A stretch of DNA of 64,000 nucleotides. Origin: Knoxdaviesia capensis (lineage: Eukaryota; Ascomycota; Sordariomycetes; Microascales; Gondwanamycetaceae). The DNA is taken from the NCBI GenBank assembly GCA_001510575.1, contig LNGK01000006.1, positions 1,669,565 to 1,733,564 of the forward strand. Direction: 5' to 3'. Of the stretch, positions 22,829 to 34,595 are shown piece after piece. Each line of letters opens with the position of its first letter. Position 1 is the first letter of the stretch. Position numbers and translations under genes: made by a program. A model generated the notes under the pieces. The model had not been told where the DNA came from. It ran no database searches and saw only the letters and a program-made list of their open reading frames with translations.

Positions 22829-24153
22829 ATGTCGACCACCACGGCCACCTCATGGACAGCCCAGCCCGAAGCTGTGGCCGATCGGGTGTTGAAACGGGCC
22901 GAGGTTGGAAAGGTATGTGTATCCTGTGTTTCTATATGTTATATATCGTGATTTTTCAAGTTATGAGGCCTCTTCTTTCTTTTTTTCCGGCTGGCGGACA
23001 TGCTCTTTTCCTCGTGATCAGATCGCCTCCCTCCCTTAACCCTGGCTAACCACAAAATTTTCTCAACTCGGATTAGATGGCTCGGCGGCTACAGAACCGT
23101 CTCGCTCTGGCTCAGTTTAAAACGAAACATGGATGGGAGGATCTCACCCTCGATAAGATCGAACCGAAAGTCGAAGAAGAACGCCGCCGCCAACGGCTCG
23201 TCGACGGAGACACTCTATCCGATTCGTCATCCAGCACCTCCGAACTCCCCTATCCCAGCCGGGGCCTCATGAGCTCCCCCCTCAAGGCATCGGTGCCCCT
23301 TTTCTCCGACAACGTCACCGGCAGCGGCGCAAGCACCGGCCACCGGAAACGCACATATGTGGCCTCGTTCGACAACGGGCCTCTTTCCTTCAGTCCGACC
23401 AAGCGCTTCCGCGCATCTCCAACCGCACACAAGTCGTTCCCCGCCGGAAATGGCTCTTGGAGGAACGGTCACAGCCACAACGGCCATCAGCTGGCACAGT
23501 CATCTCCTCTCAAGCCGAGACGACAACAGCACTTCACGACCTCGGCCGGCCCGAATGTGTCCTTCTTCGAGATGTCTCGTGGCTTGACCACATCGCGCAC
23601 ATCTCCTCCTTTCCATGTCAGCAATTCGGATGATGAGGACGACGTTACTCTCCCGGTACACTCGTTCAACGCTCCCGGCGGCATGCGATCCTCTCCCCCA
23701 CGCACTCCCCCCATGCGCTCGCGCCAGCTGGCCTCGCAAAGAGGCCGTGGCAAGGTGGAAAGCTCCGCCGCCGACCTTGCTGCCGCAGTCCTGGCTGCCG
23801 ACGAACCTCTAACCGCTGGTGAGAAGAAGACCGGCGAGGAGGGTGCCGATCTGTTGCTGTTTCTGGCCGCATCTCCCTCTCCAGCTGTGAACGTGCGCTC
23901 ACGCATGGATCCGCCGTCGACTCCGCCGCCGCGAAGCACCATGGTGCTGCCCTCATCCATGATGACTACCCCGGGCGGCTCCAACCTTTTCAACACCCCA
24001 TCGCAGAACTTTGATTTTGCCGACTATGTCAACATCACCCCGAGCCCGGCTCCGGCCCAGAAGCCGTGGAAGACCCCCGGATCTCTGGTTACCGCGAGAA
24101 CCCCTCGCAGTATTGCTCGTCGCCGGCTAACCTTTGAGGAGCCATTGGCGTAA
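22829..24153 (+). CDS. Whi5/Nrm1-like G1/S transcriptional repressor
   Basis: Two exons, 22829-22912 and 23077-24153, 386 residues; the intron has GTATGT donor, GGCTAAC branch site and ATTAG acceptor, and the second exon happens to begin with ATG. Residues 31-58 (RRLQNRLALAQFKTKHGWED) fit the short Whi5-like motif of yeast Whi5 and Nrm1, which binds SBF/MBF-type transcription factors and represses G1/S genes until CDK phosphorylation. The rest looks disordered and carries many proline-directed sites, including SPTK and SPLK (CDK consensus) and TP-rich motifs, as expected for a CDK target. The C-terminus has NFDFADYVNITPSP, which looks like a conserved block. Calling it Whi5 or Nrm1 specifically is not possible from one motif. 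The interval upstream is exceptionally long. Confidence 0.7.
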
Positions 24154-26554
24154 TCGTCGTGGCTATTCTATTACTCTCGTCATATATATACGCACACCTC
24201 TTTGATGATTCAATTTATCCCAACTGAACGACATATATTTCTTCTTTTTTAACTTATGCTTACTCCACTACATCCATTGGTATCTCTTTTTTCGTCTTCT
24301 TTCTTTTTTCTCGTAATTCCTAACGTCTCTGTTTTTTTCTTTCCACTGCTGCCGAAACACTTCGATGGCCGTGTGTCACGCTCGTCTATTTTCATTTATT
24401 GTTCTGCTTGTTTGAATTTTCTCGTCTGCAAAGGGGGCTCACATGTTTGCCTGTCTCTGGCCTGTTCCTTTTTTTTTTCTAAATTGTTACGCTCTTTTCT
24501 TGGATACAAAATTTCTTTCTCCCTTTCTCCCTTTCTCCCTTTCTCCCTCTCTCCCCTCTGTTTTCTCGTCTCTTGCTTTTGTCTTGTATGCCATATATAT
24601 CTGGCGTTGAGTCGGTGTCTCTTGGGTGGAAGTGGGAATGGATCGTGGATATTGTTTTCTGGTGGGGGAGCTTGGCATGTGTTCACACCCTCAACCGTGA
24701 AGAGAAAACAATTTATATACAACAGTTTATGGCTGGTCTGGCTGGTTTGGGGTTTCTCCTTGGCTAACAAGGAGTAGTATGTGGTTCATCATTTCATGTA
24801 TTTTTTTTTTCTCTCTTCAGCTTGCTACTGTTGAGATGGTTCACGCACAGCCTTTGCTTAACAAGAAGTTATCATTGCACCATAAGTGTTGTATACCGCG
24901 ATTATCATTTAGGTCTCCTGTTGTCTGTCCTAGGCGCTTTTTTTATTCTTCTCGGGCTTCTTAGTTTCATGTACATATATATTGTGGTATCTACCAGAGC
25001 TGGTTGCCGATCAACCTTCCCCTCCTTAATTTGCGTTCCGTTTTTTTCCCTTCCAGTTCATTGCATTTCCCACTTTTGTTCTTGGGATTACAGATAAGCG
25101 AGAAATGTTCCCGCAGTGTTTTATATTTTCTTTTATGATGTCGGACAAAAAGGAAAACGGGGAACGAGCACGTCTTCATTACCCCGATAGAGTAGATGAC
25201 TGAACGGGTCTGACTTGCGGATTTGCACACGGGCCCTCCTGGTCGGTTTTCTACGACTCTTGGAAAAAAGCAAAGAAAAGAAAGTGAAAGAGGGGAAGGG
25301 AAGCAAGGCAAGGTGGCGGAATCCGGGATGGGTCTAAGGCCAAGATAGGCATCATACTGAGAGGAGCTTTGGCTTCCCAGGTATTCCAGGCAAAAAACAC
25401 ACAACCCCTCTCTGTGTGTCCCTGATCTGGCATGGTCAACCATGGTTTTGGGGGATTGCTCCCAGCCCGTCCGTCCCATGAACGAACCAAAAAAAAACCC
25501 CCCAGACAAAACCTGAACCTGGGCGAGAGAGAGAGAGAGAGAGAGCGGGGAACGGTCGACCAAATGAGAGAACAAAGTTGGAGCTGAGGAAAACGAGGAC
25601 TGAACTGGTGTGGTACTCGGCCCTCCCAGCTCCAGGGGATGATGAGATGAGAGATGAGGGGGAGATGGAGCCACAGGAATGGGAAGAAGTGAGCACTACG
25701 ACGGACAGTATTTGCAAGCCTTGGGGTTCTACTAAAGCACATAGTACTTGACCTTTCTGCTCGTTTTTTTCAATACTTTCATTTGGATTGGCGTTGGAAG
25801 TTCATGATGCCCAAAAGACCCCAAAAAAACTTTTATATGACACCGTCCGTGGCCTTTTTTTTTTAATTCCCAAAAAAAACCGCGTTCGACCCGCGTCGAG
25901 TTCGCGTTGACACGCGCCATCTGCAAAGTGGACTCCACCCACACCCGAAGCACTAGGGTTCGGCGTTAATGAGGGCGCGTTTTTGCGCGTGTGGTTCGCG
26001 TGCACGCGTTTCGTTTATCTACAGTAACTAAATGCACAGTGACGTTTTTTTCTTGTTCTGTGTGATTGATCTTTGCTTCTATTGTGTACGAGAGAGAGAG
26101 AGAGAGAGTTCGGCTCTGCTTCTCTAGCATTGCTCGAGAGCCGGAGACGTCGGTACAAGCCAAGCTTTTTCTCTCCGTTTTCCCTGCCTGCCCCCCTTCC
26201 AAGAACATATGCAATACCGGCTCAAGTCCGGCGGTGCGGCCCCCGTTTGGGCCCGGGGGCCGGCGGTCCCCACATTAGCATCACTTCTCCTATAATCCAC
26301 TATCCCCTTCTGAGTGTTACCGCCGAGGCAACATATCATTTGCTTCAGCCCTTTGTGAAGGTGATTTGGGGGGGCATTATGAGTGACGGGCGTGCTGGGG
26401 GATGGCATGCGTTCGCGATGTGCCGGTCTTGTTTTGCGAGTGAGATACAGTAGCTTGCCGATTATTCTTAGGTATTGGCTTCCTCTTCTCTGGATGTGGC
26501 CATGCTTCGGCGGGTAATTATCTGAAATTCTTCTAGTATGTAGTATGTCGCTAA
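24154..26554. other. Intergenic region, 3' side of the Whi5-like gene
   Basis: It starts with the T/CT-rich 3' UTR zone of the Whi5-like gene (24180-24560, including a CCCTTTCT repeat near 24520-24556). It continues with a stretch near 25250-25700 that is pyrimidine-rich on the minus strand, and a (GA)n run at 26091-26108. Open frames here follow these simple-sequence tracts and I call none as genes. Confidence 0.4.
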
Positions 26555-28200
26555 TCTTGGATAATTAGTAACGGGGCTATCCTCAGTAATTGGCACAGCT
26601 TCCACGCAGAGCGGGAGTGTTCCGTTATTCCAAGCACGGAAGCCTCTCCGGATACACTTGACACGCAGCCCCTTTCCGCCCCGGGAGCAACACCCAGGTC
26701 TCCCGGCACGGGGGCTTCATCTAGCCCGGGGGTGTGCCAAGCTGTCGTTCTGCACGTCGCCGAGGCGGACCCAGCTACTCTCGATGGCTCTCTCTCTCAT
26801 CGCCATGCGGAGGCGTCCCAGCTCGCTTTAGTGCCACTGGCCAAGGTATGTCCAGAATGCCTGTGCGTCCGGTTGGGAGGCGCAGAGTCACCTGGTCGTG
26901 ATAAGGACATTCTGCCCCGGCGGCCCAGGACTCTCCATTGTGGACGCCCGGCCTCTGAACGAACGTTAGGGGCCAATGGTGCGTGGGCAAGGCCGCGTTA
27001 CACCACAGCATCATGGGTTTGATGCGACAACAGACAGCCTGTGTGCTGCACCGCCCGTGCTCAGCAGTGGAATGCTGTCCCGGTCGGTATCAGCCAGTCA
27101 GGGGGGGGACACAAGACGACCTCGTGGGGAGCCAGATCTCGTGTCTCACCGCGAGCGCCGCGCGTGCATTCAGATTAGTTCTGATGATGCGGGGGTGCAC
27201 GGGGGCCGCCGGCGACGTATAAAGAGCTTTTGGTAAAGGCCGCGCCGCAGGCCGCGCCCGGGAGGGCATATATACTCTCTCTGCTTGCCCCCCCCCGCGA
27301 GAGAGCGGACCGCGTCGGAGAGTCCGTGTCGGCAGAGCCCGTAATCGATTGCCCTGTTTCGCCTATTGTTCGACCCGGCCACCCACGGGGGCCGGGGCGG
27401 GGATTAGGGCCGCCGTCCAGACGCCAGGCGGGCCGTCACACCAGCAAGAAGGACTACCCACCACCGTCAGCACCGGCAAGCGGCGGTCGCAGCAGACCAA
27501 GCTAGGGCTAGTACGGGATGTTCGGGGCTCAGCAGGAAGTTGTGTCGTGTAATCCCTCCCGTCGGTGCTGCTGCTGCTATGCACGCGAACACCCCACGCA
27601 ACGATGCCAGTGCTGAGAATGTTTGCCGCCCAGCCGCCGGTACAATGTCCTCTGATGTTGCATCCGCATGCGACCAGAGTGCTCCGCAATCCGACAAGCC
27701 AGTTCCAGCATTCTCCCCGTACAACCGGGCGCCGGGGATTGCGAAGGAGGACGGGAGCCCTGAGCGATATTGGACCGGAAGAGGGTGCTCCGGCGCCGGA
27801 GGGGGGGAGCGGCCCCCCTGCGAGATGCCGAATAATAACACTCATCGAAGATGACCCCCCCTATCCTTTCAGCACTAGACACGACCGCCTGAGAGAGCCC
27901 GCATACATCTCTCTCTAGTCCTAGGAACCGCCCTCACATGGAGAAGTGCCCAACAGCACATTAGGTCCCAATTGCGTACTGTTGCGACGGGGGAGGCCGC
28001 AAGCACCGAGACCACTCCCGCCGGCGCGCCCCGCGCCAACCCCCATCCCCCGAAGCCGGGCCGTGTCTATCGCGACGTCGTTCATCGATGAGCAGGCCAC
28101 TCAGGGTGGTGAGCCAGCTCATCTGATTTCCACGCACCCAGCCACGCCCCGATCGTCGCGTCCCTCTAGCTGGAACTCGTTGCACAGGGGGGAGTAAAAA
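26555..28200. other. GC- and CpG-rich patch of unknown nature
   Basis: This stretch is clearly richer in G+C than its flanks, with many CCCC/GGGG runs and CpG, and no GA/CT simple tracts. A plus-strand frame without ATG stays open from 26555 to 27022 and has a good GTATGT at the end of its first part (about 26845). Other frames of 100-160 codons overlap on both strands around 27360-27860. None gives a family I know, and splice sites do not link them. It could be a decaying gene, an unfamiliar mobile element, or a non-coding CpG-rich region. There is no RIP damage. Confidence 0.35.
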
Positions 28201-28462
28201 AGTTGACCCCGTAGAGGGAACATGATAGGGAGGTTGCTGCGTGTTGTATGTTGGAGTCCCCTCGGATGAATCTAGGTTGACGGAGAAGAGAGGCGCGGTG
28301 GCTATTTATACCTTTTCGTAGTGTTCTGTTCGTGACTCACCCATAGACAGTGTCCGATTTCTCCATGAATCATCCAACAACCGCCTCCAGCTCCATCTAT
28401 CCCATTTGGGAAATCAAGAGTTCCGTCCACATGAATCATGCTTGGTAGACACACACTATCAA

Positions 28463-28504
<42 letters not shown>

Positions 28505-29292
28505 CTGCAAAGAGAAAATACAAACGTAGAAAAAAAGAGAAATATATATAACTGGCATATGTGGTCGTTAACGAGTGTCGTTGGGGAGCAGAGCATCCCC
28601 GTAGTTTGGTTGTCCCCCCCCTTCCCCTTTCTTTTTCCCTGCTGGTGATCGCCGGGGGTATATACACAAAAAAACAAGAGATGAAATGAAAAAAAGAATG
28701 AAAAAAAGACAAAAGTTAGAAAGAGAGAAAAAGATAACAAGAAAAATGAGAAAGAGGAACGTTGTGTGTGATTTTTGTTTGTTTTGTTTCCGTCGCCGCA
28801 AACCTCTGCTCACCACCGCCGTCCAGAAAACCTCGGACACCCACAGCTTTCTCCTCACTAAAACTGGCCTGCCATCCGGAACGACAGCGTCAAACACGCC
28901 CATCGTCCCGGAAAGAAGAAAAGAAGAGAAACGCAAAAACGAAGAAAAAAATCAAAAACGTGTCTCGAACAGAACCGGACGTGTCATCTCCAGAAGGTGA
29001 TTTGAGTCTTTTATGAAAACGCCGACACTTACTCCAACCTTAAGTTCAAAAGAGAACGAAGGGAGGCTGGAAGTGAGGTATCGGGCGGAAGAAGGTTGGA
29101 AAAAAGTGTTGAATAAAAACGGGGAGAAATGGGCGAGTTCGAAGAGAGGAGAAAGTGTTGGAATCAAAGGTTCAACAAGATGACAGTGTGACATGATATA
29201 ATGGTAGATAGAGACAAAAAAAGGAGAAAAGAGGAGATTGTCGGAGTTATAGAAACAGAAAATCACATCGAAACAAGGCGCAGCCGGAACGC
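28201..29292. other. Intergenic region, 3' side of the membrane-protein gene
   Basis: It holds a (CA)n microsatellite at 28467-28503 and an A/GA-rich stretch from about 28660 to 29280. This is expected to contain the 3' UTR of the minus-strand gene ending at 29293. No coding frame is supported. Confidence 0.45.
28467..28503. repeat. (AC)n microsatellite
   Basis: Eighteen uninterrupted AC dinucleotides, downstream of the membrane-protein gene. Confidence 0.95.
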
Positions 29293-31590
29293 TTAAAGCG
29301 CGGTACCAACCGACTGGTTGTTCCCGGGGCGCTTGCGGTCAGATGATGATGATGACGGCGCCGACGCCACCTCATCAAGCCGCCACCCCTCCGTCGGCGA
29401 TCCGAATCTCGACCCAGGGCCAACATCCGGACCCGGATCACTCCAGTCTCCGAGGCTGACGCCGCTCGAGTACTTCGAGCTGAAGCTCTCGCCGCGGACG
29501 TGCGCACCGGTTGGCCGCCGGGGGTTCTCCGGCAGACCGGCACCCGGTGATGTCGTCGACAACCGCGGCGCCACGCTGCTGCCAGCTGTGCTCATGTTGC
29601 TGCTGGTAGGCTTGGGCCGCCGGCTGGCAAGCAGCTCGGGCCGGTCCAGATCAAACGGGTCTGACCGGAACTTGTTCCGCTTGGCACCGATACCGGCACT
29701 CTGCACCGAGTCGCGGTACATCGAGTCGACGCGCGGAGAAAACGGGCCGCCAACCGCCGGCGCATTGCCCGCTGCGGACAGTCCGCGCGAGCGACGCACC
29801 GCGGCGACGTAATTCGATCCCTTGCCGCCATCGGCAATGGCGTTCGAGTCGGCAAAGGGGTTCTGCTGGGCTTGGTTGGGCTGGCGTGGTGACACAGCCA
29901 GGGGCATCGGCTTGGCTGAGTTGTGCGGCAGAGCGTTGTTGTCAGAGAAGGGGTTTTCCGGGCCGTCAAAGTTGAGGCCAAGTCCACCCAGGAAGTGGTC
30001 AGCCGAGCCGGCGCTGCTGTTGTTGGCGCGGTGGTTCGGCTTCCGGTCAGAGCTGCCCTTCTTGTCCATGCCCAAAAGAGTCAGGAAGTCGGGCTGTGAT
30101 GAGTTGTTCAAAGCGGCATTTCGTTCGCGGATGTCGCGGCTCCCAGCAAACAGGTTGGCGTTTCCGGCGGCACCATTTGAGGCATCGCTGCGCAGACGCC
30201 AGTTGAACGTGGCATCGGCCGTCAGGCGGCCCCACCAGTCGAGGAATCGGTCCTTGGTGGTAAGCACTTCACCCGAACCTGGCTTCTCCGACAGATCGCC
30301 ACTCCGTGGTACCGCGCCCATGTACTGCGAGTTACCACGGTTTATGTTAACGGCAACGTCATCGGACTTGCCAAACTGGCCCTTGAAGCGCTCGAGATTC
30401 GCTCCCACAGCGGCCTTGAACTTCTCAGCACGGGGGGTGGGGCCGACCGAGTCACGGTCGATAATGTAGCCGGCCTTCTCCTCATACACGCCCATACCTG
30501 CAGCACCACCCGCACCACCACCGCTTCCGCCTCCAAGGCCTCTCGCTGCCATCATGGCAGGGTCTGTGCTTAGTGGGGTGAGTAGGGTGCTCCGGCGCTT
30601 GCGGATAACCCGCTTGCGCCAGAACCAAAGGAGGAAAGCGATCAACGACACGAAGGCGAGTCCACCCACTACGCTGCCGACAACGACGGCGGTGGGAACA
30701 GAATTAGAACCGGAGCCAATGGCGATATCGTCGGGTAGTACGCTCGACGTCGAGCTCTGATCGGGGCTGACCGGGTTAGCCTGGCCGGCGGTAAGGGCGA
30801 AGGTTGGCGACGAGGCGGGAGGAGCGCCGTTTGCGGAATTCGAAGAAGATGCGGTGTCCTGGTCGACATCCGGGTCGTTAAGAGGGGCTGTTTGGTCATC
30901 AGCTGAGCTGCCATCTAAAGCAGGCGGCCTCACGGGAGGCGTCTGTGTGGTTGTCAAAGACTCTTGTGATGAACTTTTATCGGGATCGAGGAGTGCCGTC
31001 TCGCCATTTCCACCGGCCTGGATGGCGGTGGGAACGGGCTGCGGCGTCACATCGGAGGGAGACAATACTATTGACGTTTGAGCGGTTGTTGGAGCTGCTG
31101 CTACCGGGTCGGGAATGACCACGGGCGTCCCCGACACAGCGCCGGCCACTGCGCCCGGCACCTTGGGAAGAGATTCTACAGGGGGTTGGAGCACAACCGG
31201 ATTCGGGGAAGGGGCGGGGAACACAGTGGGTGCAGCGGCGGGGTAGGATTGTTCTAATCTAATGGGAGGTGTAGCGACGGACGGAGGAGATGATGATGCT
31301 GGAGGAGCGGGAGCAGGGGAGGATTTGGAGCTTGCCGTACTGGCACCTTCCTCGGTGGCAGCAAAGGTTGCGGCGGGATTCGCCACAACACTGGGCGCCG
31401 GAGGAGTAGAGTTTTCAACCAGTTCCTGGGCCGCCGGAGGAGTCTGGGCTGTCGAAACCAGTCTCGTGGAAGAAGCAACGGCGGCCGTCGAGGAAGCCTG
31501 GTTGTTGATGTTCGATCTCGGAACTGCGGTACATCGCCGACCGTTCAAGGTGGTGATGAAGGCCCCGGGGGCCAGATTCGGGCTCGACAT
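29293..31590 (-). CDS. Single-pass membrane protein with long Ser/Thr/Pro/Ala-rich N-terminal region
   Basis: Single exon, 765 residues from the ATG at 31590 to the stop at 29293; the frame is open a little further but only through a non-ATG codon. Residues 30-295 are Ser/Thr/Pro/Ala-rich with almost no aromatic residues, as in O-mannosylated fungal surface stalks. A hydrophobic segment at about 299-324 (AVVVGSVVGGLAFVSLIAFL) is followed by WRKRVIRKRRS, a stop-transfer signal that places the C-terminus in the cytosol. The 440-residue tail has motifs such as NPFSDNN and NPFADSN (NPF, endocytic EH-domain type) and RFLDWWGRLTAD. There is no N-terminal signal peptide, so the membrane segment itself must act as a type III (reverse) signal anchor, or a 5' exon is missing. 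The architecture resembles wall-stress sensors, but no Cys-rich sensor domain is seen. Confidence 0.78.
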   Translation of the reverse strand: MSSPNLAPGAFITTLNGRRCTAVPRSNINNQASSTAAVASSTRLVSTAQTPPAAQELVENSTPPAPSVVANPAATFAATEEGASTASSKSSPAPAPPASSSPPSVATPPIRLEQSYPAAAPTVFPAPSPNPVVLQPPVESLPKVPGAVAGAVSGTPVVIPDPVAAAPTTAQTSIVLSPSDVTPQPVPTAIQAGGNGETALLDPDKSSSQESLTTTQTPPVRPPALDGSSADDQTAPLNDPDVDQDTASSSNSANGAPPASSPTFALTAGQANPVSPDQSSTSSVLPDDIAIGSGSNSVPTAVVVGSVVGGLAFVSLIAFLLWFWRKRVIRKRRSTLLTPLSTDPAMMAARGLGGGSGGGAGGAAGMGVYEEKAGYIIDRDSVGPTPRAEKFKAAVGANLERFKGQFGKSDDVAVNINRGNSQYMGAVPRSGDLSEKPGSGEVLTTKDRFLDWWGRLTADATFNWRLRSDASNGAAGNANLFAGSRDIRERNAALNNSSQPDFLTLLGMDKKGSSDRKPNHRANNSSAGSADHFLGGLGLNFDGPENPFSDNNALPHNSAKPMPLAVSPRQPNQAQQNPFADSNAIADGGKGSNYVAAVRRSRGLSAAGNAPAVGGPFSPRVDSMYRDSVQSAGIGAKRNKFRSDPFDLDRPELLASRRPKPTSSNMSTAGSSVAPRLSTTSPGAGLPENPRRPTGAHVRGESFSSKYSSGVSLGDWSDPGPDVGPGSRFGSPTEGWRLDEVASAPSSSSSDRKRPGNNQSVGTAL

Positions 31591-34116
31591 TGTGATGATG
31601 GATCGAAGGCGAGAGAACAACACTCCAGACAAACAAAAAAGCAAAGCAGTAGCACGGCTACTGTAGACGGTCTATCAAGACCAAAAACGCACACGCAAAA
31701 AAGGGTGGAATCCGGCTCCGAACAGAAGAAGAAGAAAAACGGGAGCCCACGATTCCAGTCGCAGGAAGCCTCATACGGCACACAACCAGTCCCGGAAAAG
31801 ATTCGATGAAAGGAGAGGAACAAACAAAACCGGTCGACGATTCGTTCGGAGGTGGAAGATTCGAGTGCTGCCACAACACTGCAAGCCTTGAGTCACAGTC
31901 GAGAAGTGACAAGCCTGCTCGAGATCGAGGTTCGATATCGGCGAAAGGAAGGCGTGGTTGGCGATGTGTGTAGAGGAGGATGTAGAGGGAAGGAAGGGGA
32001 AAGAATGGAAAGAATCGAAGAAACAAAGAGGGTCCGAAAGAAACAGAGCCGAAGAGAATTGGAAGAGAGAGAGAAGGAAAGGGGGAAGAGAGAGATCGGA
32101 ACAGCCGCTTAGCGGGCCATTACGGCGATGATGGAAATTCGGATCCAACACAGGGACAGACTCCTAAGGATTGACGGCTAAAGAGACGTCTTCCCCAGAG
32201 ATTGACACACAGAGACACACGGCGAGAGAAGCTGGAGATGTCCAAAAACTGGTTGAGGATTTGCGTGGAATTGAAAGATCGTCGTGGATACAGGCGGCTG
32301 GCCAGTGGGACTTGTGTGCAAAGTTTCTAGGATGAATGGGCCAGCATGAAGGAGAAAAGAAGAAGAAGAATGAAGATCAAAAACAAGCAGGGCCGAGAAG
32401 AGGCCCGAGAAGAGAAGAGGAAAAAAAGTCAGACTGGAGATTATGTCGCGGTGTTAGTTAATCATGAGCGGGAAACATGGAGTAAAACGAACACTCTTGA
32501 GAAGACACTGACATAGAAAATCGAACAAGACCAGACACTTCACACATACACTCGATCAAGCGTATACACAAAAGGCTGGAAAGAGAAGGTGAAAAGGAAA
32601 AATAGAGAGGAAGAAAGAAATTAAGGAATAGAAATCAGGAAAGATCTGAAGCAAAGACGGAGGCGAAGATTTTCAATCCGGGGCCTCATCCGCACAGGGA
32701 TGTGTCAAGAGGCCAGGGAGGACCGGAAAATGCAAGAGTCAGATAGTTTTGAGGACACACGGCACACAGGCACTTTAGAGCAATGAGTAAATCCGGGAGA
32801 CACTCGGGAAAGAAACGAAACGGGAGAAGAGAGAGAATGATTGGGAGAGATGGAGAGAGTCAAAGAGAAGAGGAGAGAGACGTAGAGAGAGGGAGAGATC
32901 TCGTTAAGCCAGTTAACAACAGGAAGATGGACGACAATATACGATAACAGGAGGAGCAAGCAGATGTGACAGGGGCCCGGTTGCAGGCATATCGAAGCGT
33001 AAAAGATAAAAAGGGAACACCAAGAAGAAGCTAAAAGGAACACAGATCACCAATGTCGGCTCGAGAGGACGTTGAGAGAGAGGCCAACGAGGGCTGTGTT
33101 GTTGATCTTGGGTGGGCAGTGGCAGGCAGTGAGTGACAGACACCTGGCAGACACTGCCAACGACTGGCGAGCCAAATTTAGGACAAGCGAGACCGCAAGA
33201 GACCAGGGACGTCCATAACGACAAGTCCATCACACACGACGAAAGCGAGCGAAACAGGCCCAATCCAGGAGGCTCAAAGCTCAAACGGCTAAGAACAATA
33301 AAAGCTCCAAGCACAGGCAGGGGGTGAAGATTGCAGAAATCCGGGATACCACCACAGTGGCCTTGCGAGTATTGGTATGTGAGGGCCAGGGTCCCCCGCC
33401 AGGCCGGCCCAGCATGCATGCATCAGGGCCAGACGCAAAAAATGCTGGTGCGTTATCGTGAGGCAGAGCAGAAATCGAAGGATCGCGGAGTCGAGATGTA
33501 CTGTACTGTACTGTATGTACCCGGGACGCAGGGATTTGCTGGGAAAGGTACCTCTAGATGGCTGGGTTAGTTAGATGAATTTGAACCTACCGAGCTGTGA
33601 ATAGCTTCATGGTCGGTTCAGCTGGAAGCTAAATAGTACGTGATATGTGATATATGGACTCGGACGTGGATATATGTGGCTTCAACGGGTGGATAACTGT
33701 ATCAGAAGCCGGCCCATGGACAAGCGCATATACTGTACTGGACATACACCGTCCTTATACGTGTAGTATATGCAATATGCACATATCGGTGTACCGGAGC
33801 GGTTCACGGCGTCGGTGAGGAATCTGCAGTGGTAGTAAAGTCACATTCGCCAGGTTTTATCTGTCACAGAGGCCGTTTAACGACTGTACTGCATACAGTA
33901 CTGTACTGTGGATAGCCAGGGGAGGGGGCTCAACCGCTATTTTGAGCCATGACGTTCATTTTGCTACAGGGCACAGACACGCCACAAAAAAAAACCACCA
34001 AGCGGACACAGGCGATGGAAGCAGAAGAAGCAAAGGGACGTGGGAAACAAGGGGGGATGACAGGCACGGCGCATAAACGAGGAGAAGAAGAGGAAGAAAA
34101 AGACAAGAGAGAACAG

Positions 34117-34167
<51 letters not shown>

Positions 34168-34593
34168 GAAGATGTCATCTCACCCACCCCCTGCAATCCT
34201 GCTCCTTCCTCTTTCTGCTGCTCATTTCTGACGCAGCTTGAAGCATCAGATGTGTCGCAGATGGCCCGGTCTAGTACCAAACTTGAAACTTTGGGGGGGA
34301 AGGGTCAACCAGAAAAAAAGAGAAAACTGGCACCTGCCTTGCAACGGGCTGTTGCTGTTAATGTGAGCAAGGGTGCCAGGGGTAACCGGGAAGGTGCATG
34401 GGGCTTGTGCATCCTAGGCCAGGGGGGAGGGCTGTCCAATCACCGCCACGCCGTGGATTAACCGTGCTTCCCTCCCTCCCTACCCTTTTCCGCTCTTTCC
34501 TTTCCAGCTGAGATGCCAGGCCAGGAAGGCGCGTTCCTTAAAAACTTAAACTAACAAAAAACCAGCTCTTGCTGGGTTTTTCGGCTCTCTCGC
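31591..34593. other. Intergenic region upstream of the membrane-protein gene
   Basis: The plus strand is purine-rich from 31600 to about 33000, the mirror of a CT-rich leftward leader, and suggests a long promoter and 5' UTR for the membrane-protein gene. At 33500-33520, 33728 and 33883-33910 there are CTGTA/TACAG clusters. A (GA)n run lies at 34122-34162. No gene is supported. Confidence 0.45.
34122..34162. repeat. (AG)n microsatellite
   Basis: About twenty AG dinucleotides in an intergenic region, some 430 bp left of the MITE-like element. Confidence 0.95.
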
Positions 34594-34595
34594 TA

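Noticed and set aside
24256..24777. 173-codon hydrophobic frame after the Whi5-like gene
   Set aside because: Phe/Leu/Ser-rich peptide is the translation of T/CT-rich 3' UTR sequence; it looks membrane-like only because of composition.
31591..31644. Longer N-terminus (18 codons) of the membrane protein
   Set aside because: The extension begins with TTG, not ATG; the first ATG in frame is at 31590.
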